Source of the DNA: Gammaproteobacteria bacterium
GTDB taxonomy: Bacteria > Pseudomonadota > Gammaproteobacteria > Arenicellales > Poriferihabitantaceae
DNA: 40,847 bases
NCBI GenBank assembly: GCA_022822625.1
Contig: JAJEAV010000090.1
Span: forward strand, 1-40,847
Reading direction: 5' to 3'
This document shows positions 33,935 to 40,847 of this stretch, one piece after another. The notes beneath the pieces were generated by a model. That model ran no database searches, was not told the DNA's origin, and saw nothing but the letters and a program-made list of their open reading frames with translations. The position numbers were made by a program, and so were the translations under genes. Positions within the stretch are counted from its first letter, which is position 1; every line of letters begins with the position of its first letter.

Positions 33935-35013
33935 CGAAAAAGCTTTCTGGGATCAAAGGCATCACGCACGCCCTCGCCGATAAAGATCAGCAGGGAAAGC
34001 ATGATTCCGATTACCATGAAACCGGTAATGCCGAGCCAGGGCGCTCCCAAATTGGACTTTCCCTGCTGCAGTAGTTCGCCAAGCGAGGGGGACCCTGGCG
34101 GCAAGCCAAAGCCCAGGAAGTCCAGAGAAGTCAAAACCGTTACCGAACCGGCCAGGGTAAATGGCATGAAGGTTATCGTCGCAACCAGTGCATTGGGCAG
34201 CACATGACGCAAGATGATGCGGGTATCCCCTACCCCCAGAGCACGGGCTGCACGAACGTATTCGAATTTCCGGGTTTTCAGAAATTCGGCGCGTACAACG
34301 CCTACAAAGCCCATCCAGGAGAACAACAGCAAAAGCCCCAGCAACCACCAGAAACCGGGTTCGACAACACTTGCCAGAATAATCAGAATGTACAGTGTCG
34401 GCATGCTCGACCAGACTTCCATAAAGCGCTGTAGCAGGAGATCGATCCAGCCCCCGAAATAGCCCTGAATTGCCCCTGCACCAACACCGATTACGGCACT
34501 GAGCAGAGTCAGGATAAATCCAAACAATACCGATATTCTGAATCCGTAAATCACTCTGGCAACCACATCACGGGCCTGGTCATCTGTTCCCAGCCAATGT
34601 GCAGCGTCTGGCGGTGCCGGGGCAGGATGGTCGAGATCCCAGTCAACGGTGGTGTAGTGATAGGGAATTAATGGCCACAGTGCAAAGCCGTTCCCTTCAA
34701 TATGCTGTTTGAGCCATGGGTCTCGATAAACTGCTTCAGTTGGAAACGGGCCTCCGAAGTCTGATTCCTTGTAATCGACAGCAACTGGCCAGTACGCCTG
34801 TCCGTCATACCAGACAAAGAATGGACGGTCATTGGCGATGAGCTCGGCGAACAGCGAGAAGGTGAACAGGATCAGAAATATCCACAATGACCATATGCTC
34901 CGTCGGTTGGTCCGGAACAATTCCCACCTTCTCTGGTTGACGGGACTCAAACGAAATCGACGATCAAGGCGTGAAGTCATTCCTGAATCGGTCGCGGTGA
35001 CTGCAGTGTTCAT
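33931..35013 (-). CDS. yejE: Peptide ABC transporter permease YejE
   Basis: Inner-membrane permease, 360 residues. The first span ([20 protein letters not shown]) is followed by a long periplasmic loop with ANDRPFF and [12 protein letters not shown]. Five further spans then carry the permease signature [18 protein letters not shown] and [19 protein letters not shown]. It ends [10 protein letters not shown], typical of YejE. It overlaps yejB and yejF by four bases each, so the operon is tightly coupled. Confidence 0.94.
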   Translation of the reverse strand: MNTAVTATDSGMTSRLDRRFRLSPVNQRRWELFRTNRRSIWSLWIFLILFTFSLFAELIANDRPFFVWYDGQAYWPVAVDYKESDFGGPFPTEAVYRDPWLKQHIEGNGFALWPLIPYHYTTVDWDLDHPAPAPPDAAHWLGTDDQARDVVARVIYGFRISVLFGFILTLLSAVIGVGAGAIQGYFGGWIDLLLQRFMEVWSSMPTLYILIILASVVEPGFWWLLGLLLLFSWMGFVGVVRAEFLKTRKFEYVRAARALGVGDTRIILRHVLPNALVATITFMPFTLAGSVTVLTSLDFLGFGLPPGSPSLGELLQQGKSNLGAPWLGITGFMVIGIMLSLLIFIGEGVRDAFDPRKLFR

Positions 35014-36104
35014 CTTTCGCTACTCTCGAAGTCAATTCTCGGATCAACCCATGTGTAGACCAGATCGGAGAGAATGCCTAGCAAGAGGCCGAGCAGGGTG
35101 AAAAACCACAAGGTCCCAAACATGATCGGATAATCCCTCGCGAGTGCAGCCTCAAAGCCAAGAAGGCCCAGCCCATCCAGTGAAAAGATGATCTCGATCA
35201 GCATCGCTCCGGTAAACAGGATGCTGACCACGGCAGCCGGAAAACCGGCAATCACAATTAACATGGCGTTACGGAACACATGACCATACATCACCCGTCG
35301 TTCACTCAGCCCCTTGGCTCTTGCCGTCAGGACATATTGCTGACTAATCTGATCCAGAAAGGAGTTTTTGGTCAACATGGCCAGAGTTGCAAAACCGCTG
35401 ATGGTAAGTGCTGCCAGAGGGAGTGTCAGATGCCAGAAATAATCGGCGATGCGCTCTGGCCAACTCATTGATGCCCAGTTCTCCGATACCAGACCGCCTA
35501 ATGGAAACCATTTCACATATTCACCGCCCGCAAAAATCACCAGCAACAAAACTGCGAAGAGAAATCCCGGTATTGCGACCCCGATCGTGAGCAGGATACT
35601 GCTTGTCAGATCAAAACGACTGCCATCCCTGACCGCCTTGCGGATACCCAGTGGAACACTGATTAAATAGATTAGCAAGGTTGACCACAAGCCAAGCGAA
35701 ATGGATACCGGCATCTTGTCAAGCACCAGGTCAATGACAGGGGTATCGCGAAAAAAGCTGTCTCCAAAATCAAAGCGAAGGTAATTTCCAATCATGATCC
35801 AGAATCGCTCATGCATCGGCTTGTCAAAACCGAATCTCTTCTCAAGATCTGCGATGAATTCCGGGTCGAGTCCCTGTGACCCTCGATACTGTCCACCGGT
35901 AGCGGCGGTTTGCTCTGCAAGAACGTTCTCGGAAGCATTTCGTGTTATCCGTTCTGTTTCTGATTCTCCGGTTCCGGTCAGATTGGCAATGGCCTGCTCA
36001 ACCGGTCCGCCGGGGGCGAACTGGATAAATACGAAATTCAGTAGCATGATCAGAAACAGGGTCGGGACGACCAAAAGCATGCGACGTACCAGATAAGCAC
36101 CCAC
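35010..36104 (-). CDS. yejB: Peptide ABC transporter permease YejB
   Basis: Second permease of the importer; at 364 residues it matches the E. coli length as I recall it. It starts GTG, after AGAGG overlapping the end of yejA, and reads [20 protein letters not shown], typical of this group. A YejB-specific soluble insertion follows the first span (about 45-100), then [16 protein letters not shown]. The permease signature is near [20 protein letters not shown]. The C-terminus ends WVDPRIDF. Confidence 0.94.
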   Translation of the reverse strand: MGAYLVRRMLLVVPTLFLIMLLNFVFIQFAPGGPVEQAIANLTGTGESETERITRNASENVLAEQTAATGGQYRGSQGLDPEFIADLEKRFGFDKPMHERFWIMIGNYLRFDFGDSFFRDTPVIDLVLDKMPVSISLGLWSTLLIYLISVPLGIRKAVRDGSRFDLTSSILLTIGVAIPGFLFAVLLLVIFAGGEYVKWFPLGGLVSENWASMSWPERIADYFWHLTLPLAALTISGFATLAMLTKNSFLDQISQQYVLTARAKGLSERRVMYGHVFRNAMLIVIAGFPAAVVSILFTGAMLIEIIFSLDGLGLLGFEAALARDYPIMFGTLWFFTLLGLLLGILSDLVYTWVDPRIDFESSER

Positions 36105-36105
36105 G

Positions 36106-38145
36106 TCAACCTACCTCTCTCGTTCGTTGCCTGATGGTTTTGCGAATGACCATGATTCCAATAACCATGACCCCAATCAACAGGAACAGGCGCCAGCCTG
36201 TCGGGCGAGTTGTGGTACTGGAAGATGTATTGGCTTGTACAACCAGCCCTTCATCCCAAGCCGTTGCAAGCATTCTGTCTTTTTCTTCATCGTACCACCA
36301 CCGGCCGGTATTGACTCCATGCCTAAGAGGGATAGTCGGTCGGTCATATCTGTCCCACCAGAGTATTCGGTCAGCTGCAATATGCCAGTTGGGCACGACA
36401 AAATTGTGCCAGAGAAGGACTCGGTCCAAGGCCCTGGTAATTGCGATCAATTCTTCCCGATCTTCTGCAACCACCAGTTCCTCAATCAACTCGTCAATTA
36501 CCGGGTCGCACACCCCGGACTGATTCCGGCTACTGGGCTGTTCAGCTGCTAGACAGCTCCAGTAGTTTCTCTGCTCATTGCCTGGTGATTCACTTTGCCC
36601 CCAACCCGAAACAATCATGTCGTAATCGAAGGATCGTAATCGATTTATGTACTGGCTTCGATCAACCAGCCGAACACTCATGTCAATGCCCAGACGACGC
36701 AGGTTTGCGATGTAGGGCAGAACAATCCGTTCAAAAGAAGCGCTGTAGAGCAGGAACTCTATCTGCACGGGGCGCCCCTGAGGGTCAAACAGCCTGCCAT
36801 CGACAATTTCATAGTCCGTCTCGCCAATCAGGTCCAGCGCCTCAAGCAGATTTTCTCGTGGCCACCCCTGACTGTCGGTCTCAGGCAACTGGAATTGCGT
36901 ATCGAAGATCTCGCTCGGCAGACGATCCCGATAGGAATTCAGCACTTCCAGCTCCAGTCCTTCCGGAATACCTGATGATGCGAGTTCGGAATTGCTGAAG
37001 AAGCTTTTCGAACGGGTATACTGATTATAGAAAATCTTCTGGTTTGTCCAGCCAAAATCAAACGCCAATATGATTGCCTTGCGGATATTCCTGTTTTTAA
37101 ACTCGGGCCTGCGTAGATTCATCACAAAGGCCTGCATGCCTTGCGGAGCGGAATGATGTACTGTTTCCCGCACCAGCCATCCAGAGCGAACTGAAGGGAT
37201 ATCGAACTCTGTGGCCCAACTCTTCGCAGTATTTTCGAAGTAGTAGTCAAGGTCGCCAGACTTTAGAGCCAGCCTCAGGGGTATCCGATCCCTGAAATAA
37301 CGGGTTCGCACAACATCGAAATTGTTTTTTCCCTGATTTACTGCGAGGTGTGCTCCCCAGTAATCCTCGACACGCTCCTGAACCAGATAGCGTCCTTCTT
37401 CGAAGTCGGTAATTCGATATGGCCCACTTCCAAGCGGTGGTTCAAGCGTGGTCTTCGAAAAGTCCCTGCCGCCGGTTTCCCAATAGTGTTTGGGTAGAAT
37501 GGGAAACGACGAGACAATCATTGGTAATTCGCGATTGCCAGCGAGTTTGAACTGGAACTGGACTTGATTGGGTCCGGTTTTGATCACTTCACTGACATCG
37601 GAGTAATATACCCGCCAAAACGGGGTTCCCTTTTCGACCAGGGTATTGAACGACCAGATTACGTCCTCCGGAGTGATTGGCTGGCCATCATGCCAACGGG
37701 CTTCCGGGCGCAGATAAAAGGTAATCCATGATCGGTCTTCGGGGTATTCGATTTGCTCACAGATCAGGCAGTAATATGTAAAAGCCTCGTCTTCCGAGGA
37801 AATCATCAGGGATTCGTGGGCAGATGATCTGGCGGCTGTACCTTTATCGATCCATGGGTTAAAGCTGTTAAAGGTGCCTGTAGCACCGGTTCGAAATGTA
37901 CCGCCTTTGGGAGCATTTGGGTTGACATAGTCAAAATGCGTGAAGTTCGCGGGATATTTCGGATCGCCATACATGGCAATCCCATGTGATCGTATAATTT
38001 TCGATACCGAATCGGCGTGTGCGAGAGAAGCGATTACGCACAAACAAAGCAGTAACCAGAGCCGGATACCGATCAAGCTTCCGGCACAATCCAATCGCTT
38101 GTGATAGGCCGAACGTGAACAAGGGGATATTGAACAGTATAGCAA
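36106..38145 (-). CDS. yejA: Peptide ABC transporter solute-binding protein YejA
   Basis: Periplasmic binding protein of the importer. It shows [65 protein letters not shown] and GPYRI. A C-terminal membrane segment ([15 protein letters not shown]) follows the binding domains. The start is uncertain: no ATG lies before the signal segment ([16 protein letters not shown]). TTG at 38145 gives 679 residues; TTG at 38094 or 38076 would give a more normal signal peptide. It is the first gene of yejABEF, diverging from mutY. Confidence 0.9.
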   Translation of the reverse strand: MLYCSISPCSRSAYHKRLDCAGSLIGIRLWLLLCLCVIASLAHADSVSKIIRSHGIAMYGDPKYPANFTHFDYVNPNAPKGGTFRTGATGTFNSFNPWIDKGTAARSSAHESLMISSEDEAFTYYCLICEQIEYPEDRSWITFYLRPEARWHDGQPITPEDVIWSFNTLVEKGTPFWRVYYSDVSEVIKTGPNQVQFQFKLAGNRELPMIVSSFPILPKHYWETGGRDFSKTTLEPPLGSGPYRITDFEEGRYLVQERVEDYWGAHLAVNQGKNNFDVVRTRYFRDRIPLRLALKSGDLDYYFENTAKSWATEFDIPSVRSGWLVRETVHHSAPQGMQAFVMNLRRPEFKNRNIRKAIILAFDFGWTNQKIFYNQYTRSKSFFSNSELASSGIPEGLELEVLNSYRDRLPSEIFDTQFQLPETDSQGWPRENLLEALDLIGETDYEIVDGRLFDPQGRPVQIEFLLYSASFERIVLPYIANLRRLGIDMSVRLVDRSQYINRLRSFDYDMIVSGWGQSESPGNEQRNYWSCLAAEQPSSRNQSGVCDPVIDELIEELVVAEDREELIAITRALDRVLLWHNFVVPNWHIAADRILWWDRYDRPTIPLRHGVNTGRWWYDEEKDRMLATAWDEGLVVQANTSSSTTTRPTGWRLFLLIGVMVIGIMVIRKTIRQRTREVG

Positions 38146-38202
38146 GTCTATCGCCTACCTTGATTTGCTATAACCGATGAAGGGATGTTCAAGTTTATCG
38201 CC
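38143..38202. repeat. Direct repeat between yejA and mutY
   Basis: CAAGTCTATCGCC (38143-38155) and CAAGTTTATCGCC (38190-38202) differ at one base and are 47 bases apart in the region between two divergent genes. They could be binding sites of a shared regulator, or chance. Confidence 0.35.
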
Positions 38203-38233
38203 AACAGTATTTGACATGATGAACGTTCTTTGA

Positions 38234-39319
38234 ATGACTGATAACACTTTGCCAGATTTTCAGGATTTTACCACCCGGGTTCTCGACTGGCATGATCGAC
38301 ATGGACGCAGAAATCTGCCCTGGCATGCCCAGAAAGACCCTTATCGAATCTGGGTCTCTGAAATCATGCTTCAACAAACCCGTGTCGAAACGGTGATTCC
38401 ATTTTATCAGGATTTCATATGCAGGTTTCCGAATATAGACTCTCTGGCTGAGGCCGACCTTGACGAAGTCATGACTCACTGGGCAGGGCTCGGGTATTAT
38501 TCAAGAGCACGTAACCTTCATCAGGCCGCTCGCAGGATTTGCGAAGAACACGGTGGCCACTTTCCGCAAACCCTGGATGAAGTCATGAGTCTGCCCGGTA
38601 TAGGACGCTCAACGGCAGGTGCGATTCTGGCTTTTTCAAGGAATGATCGGCATCCCATTCTGGATGCAAACGTAAAGCGTATTCTCAGCCGATACCATGC
38701 GGTGGACGGACCTCCGGAAAAACAGGATACCCAAAAACGCTTATGGATACTTGCAGATCAGCATACTCCGGAAGTCCGGATTGCCGAGTACACCCAGGCA
38801 ATCATGGATCTGGGGGCATTGACCTGTCGGGTACGCAACCCGTTGTGCAAGGAATGTCCGGTCGCTTCCGGATGCCTGGCTTATGCCCAGGATCAGGTTG
38901 CAGTCTTTCCAGTCCGAAAACAGAAAAAACCCCGCCCGCTCAAGTCCTGCCGGATGCTGCTCCTGCGCCGCTCTGACGGCTTCATATTGCTGTGCAAGCG
39001 TCCAGTCAAGGGAATCTGGGGCGGACTGTGGAGCCTGCCCCAACTGGATGATCCAGAACTTGACATCATTCAATACTGCAAGGAGATATTCGGGATTGAA
39101 ATTCTTTCAACACATGACCTGACACCGATTCGACATGGATTTTCCCACTATGAGCTGGAAATTGCCCCGATCCTTTGTGACATGCCGCCCCAAAAGGCTC
39201 TGCGGCTTTTCGATGATCATGAATATCTCTGGCACGATCCGAAATACCCTATAGCTATGGGCCTGCCTGCTGCCGTCAAGCGGATTATTGCGCTTTTGGA
39301 CCCTGTTGCCGTTCCGTAG
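38234..39319 (+). CDS. mutY: A/G-specific adenine DNA glycosylase MutY
   Basis: Removes adenine mispaired with 8-oxoguanine. The 361-residue protein has SEIMLQQTR with catalytic Glu43, the helix-hairpin-helix LPGIGRSTAGAI and ILDANVKRIL with catalytic Asp144. The 4Fe-4S cluster is Cys198-x6-Cys205-x2-Cys208-x5-Cys214. The C-terminal MutT-like domain that reads 8-oxoguanine (LLLRRSDGFILLCKRP, GIWGGLWSLPQL, GFSHYELEI) is complete. The ATG lacks a clear ribosome binding site. A probable 8-oxoguanine deaminase follows 94 bases later. Confidence 0.96.
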   Translation: MTDNTLPDFQDFTTRVLDWHDRHGRRNLPWHAQKDPYRIWVSEIMLQQTRVETVIPFYQDFICRFPNIDSLAEADLDEVMTHWAGLGYYSRARNLHQAARRICEEHGGHFPQTLDEVMSLPGIGRSTAGAILAFSRNDRHPILDANVKRILSRYHAVDGPPEKQDTQKRLWILADQHTPEVRIAEYTQAIMDLGALTCRVRNPLCKECPVASGCLAYAQDQVAVFPVRKQKKPRPLKSCRMLLLRRSDGFILLCKRPVKGIWGGLWSLPQLDDPELDIIQYCKEIFGIEILSTHDLTPIRHGFSHYELEIAPILCDMPPQKALRLFDDHEYLWHDPKYPIAMGLPAAVKRIIALLDPVAVP

Positions 39320-39413
39320 TCATTTTTCCGCATCCTGAATTACAATCGCGCAACAAGCTTTTTTTCAAGGTATTATTGCTCCAACAATACACCGCAATAG
39401 GCCCATACATATC

Positions 39414-40766
39414 ATGCGCATATGGATCAAATCCCCTCTTGCCACATTCGACGGACATCAGGAACTCAAGTGCAATGGATTCGTAATCGAGAACAATCGA
39501 ATTGTGCAGATTCCGGAATCGGGGCAACATCCTGACCTGCCCGTCGATGAAATTCATGATGCATCCGATAAAGTCGTCATTCCCGGCCTGATCAATACCC
39601 ATCACCACTATTACCAGACTCTGACGCGCGCGTGCCCCGCAGGACTCGACAAACAGCTTTTTCCGTGGTTGAAGGGTCTTTACCCAATCTGGGCCAACCT
39701 GACCCCCGAAATGATCGATGTTTCCACTCAGGTTGCCTGCGCGGAGCTACTGCTGTCTGGTTGCACTACCAGCGCCGATCACCATTATCTGTATACGGAT
39801 CGGTGCCCGGATGCCCTCGATATCCAGGTTGAGGCAGTCCGAAAAACAGGAATTCGCTCAATGCTGACGCGTGGATCAATGGATCTTGACAGGGACCGAG
39901 GTGGTTTGCCCCCCTCCAGTACGGTCCAGGACACAGATACCATCCTGTCTGATTGCGAGCACAAGGTCGATCAATATCATGATTCAAGTCCAGACAGCAT
40001 GCTCCGCATTGCACTTGCCCCATGCTCTCCATTCAGCGTCACCCGGGAGTTGATGACAAAAACAGCCGAAATTGCGGAAAAGAAGGCCGTACTGTTGCAT
40101 ACACATCTTGCCGAGACCCTTGACGAAAATGCCTATTCCGAAAACAGGCTGGGTTGCCGTCCACTGGAATATCTGGAATCAACGGGCTGGATGCTGGACA
40201 GTACCTGGTTGGCACACGGGATTCATTTCAACGATTCTGAAATCGAGAAACTGGGATACGGGCGGACCGGTATCGCCCACTGTCCGACATCGAACATGAC
40301 CCTGGGTTCAGGGTGTTGCCGTGTTCTACCCCTGACAGAAGCCGGGGCTAATGTTGGGCTAGGAGTTGACGGATCCGCATCGAATGATTGCTCAAACATG
40401 ATACAGGAAGTACGACAAGCGTTTCTGTTGCAGCGCCTGCATTCGGGTCCTGAAAAATTCGGGCATATCAGGGCTTTGAGGCTTGCCACTTCCGGTTCGG
40501 CAGACTGCCTGAGATGGCCCGGGATCGGGCGTCTTGAGGTTGGTGCCCTAGCTGATATCGCCCTGTATCGGCTCGACGAGATTCGATTTTCCGGAGTCGG
40601 CGACCCTATCGCGGGCCTAGTGCTCTGCGGAGGACATCACGCTTCAGACGTGATGGTGAATGGAATCTGGCAGGTCCAGGATGGCCAACTGTTGAACTCC
40701 GACATGGAGAAAATTCACCGACAGCATCGAGATCTTGCCATACAGATCCTGCAGGACAAGCGATAA
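39414..40766 (+). CDS. Amidohydrolase, probable 8-oxoguanine deaminase
   Basis: Metal-dependent deaminase of the amidohydrolase superfamily, probably turning 8-oxoguanine into urate (EC 3.5.4.32). The 450-residue protein has the metal sites PGLINTHHHYYQ (His63, His65), LLHTHLAE (His229 and the acid Glu234), LAHGIH (His268) and GLGVDGSASND (Asp319). The combination FPWLKGLYPIW, SGCTTSADHHYLY and RGSMDLDRDRGGLPP follows Pseudomonas 8-oxoguanine deaminase as I remember it. Hydroxyatrazine-type hydrolases are the nearest alternative. The last 81 bases of the window after it contain no recognised gene. Confidence 0.82.
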   Translation: MRIWIKSPLATFDGHQELKCNGFVIENNRIVQIPESGQHPDLPVDEIHDASDKVVIPGLINTHHHYYQTLTRACPAGLDKQLFPWLKGLYPIWANLTPEMIDVSTQVACAELLLSGCTTSADHHYLYTDRCPDALDIQVEAVRKTGIRSMLTRGSMDLDRDRGGLPPSSTVQDTDTILSDCEHKVDQYHDSSPDSMLRIALAPCSPFSVTRELMTKTAEIAEKKAVLLHTHLAETLDENAYSENRLGCRPLEYLESTGWMLDSTWLAHGIHFNDSEIEKLGYGRTGIAHCPTSNMTLGSGCCRVLPLTEAGANVGLGVDGSASNDCSNMIQEVRQAFLLQRLHSGPEKFGHIRALRLATSGSADCLRWPGIGRLEVGALADIALYRLDEIRFSGVGDPIAGLVLCGGHHASDVMVNGIWQVQDGQLLNSDMEKIHRQHRDLAIQILQDKR

Positions 40767-40847
40767 GGAATTAGCAACCGGTCAAGATGACAGAACGGAA
40801 CCTGGAACATGCGAAGTTTTATTCGAGTATGAAATCACGGTAAAATG

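Noticed and set aside
36105-37000. Plus-strand frames across yejA, yejB and other minus-strand genes
   Set aside because: Shadows of clear transporter genes.
1-40847. CRISPR array, rRNA or prophage
   Set aside because: No regularly spaced repeats, no rRNA-like blocks and no phage structural or integrase genes were seen.

Overview
This is a chromosomal segment of a Gammaproteobacterium, judged from gene content and gene order: def-fmt-rsmB-trkA-trkH, a divergent methyltransferase next to a TolC homologue, petABC-sspAB, hslVU, rpoH, a complete yejABEF and mutY. Most of the window is near 50% G+C by eye. The first 1.9 kb is much richer in G+C and ends at a run of 13 C. No rRNA, tRNA or CRISPR array was seen. 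No phage genes were recognised.

Layout. 1-1937 (minus) is the 5' part of a secreted repeat protein that runs off the left edge. 2205-8117 (plus) holds formylmethionine metabolism (def, fmt), a 16S rRNA methyltransferase (rsmB) and potassium uptake (trkA, trkH). 8137-19547 is almost wholly minus strand. In transcription order it carries the bc1 complex (petA, petB, petC), sspA, sspB, hslV, hslU, a possible broken small gene, rpoH, a small unknown protein with a phosphopantetheinyl transferase, a phasin with an operator-like promoter, a small ORF, the methyltransferase and the TolC homologue. 19760-22190 (plus) is a three-gene set: SDR dehydrogenase, pterin carbinolamine dehydratase and FAD oxidoreductase. 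22261-23429 is a decayed IS605-type tnpB, followed by a 454-base stretch with a strongly foldable element and then a possible PD-(D/E)xK-fold protein (23884-24462).

24752-32218 looks like one functional unit in two divergent blocks. The minus block has a secreted unknown protein, ExbB, two ExbD proteins and TonB. The plus block has a periplasmic PQQ-type sugar dehydrogenase, a c-type cytochrome and a TonB-dependent receptor whose plug and barrel motifs resemble E. coli YncD/PqqU, the PQQ importer. I read this as a locus for taking up PQQ from outside and using it in the periplasm, with electrons passing through cytochrome c, probably to the respiratory chain. 32309-38145 (minus) is the yejABEF peptide/microcin C-type ABC importer. 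38234-40766 (plus) pairs mutY with a probable 8-oxoguanine deaminase, both concerned with oxidised guanine.

The main regulatory observation is a near-consensus CIRCE element (HrcA operator) 38 bases upstream of rpoH, overlapping a possible -10 box. This suggests that HrcA controls the heat-shock sigma factor. The phasin promoter has two copies of a TGC/GCA-type motif, as expected for a PhaR-like repressor. All functional statements come from reading the sequence and from knowledge of the families; no database search was run.
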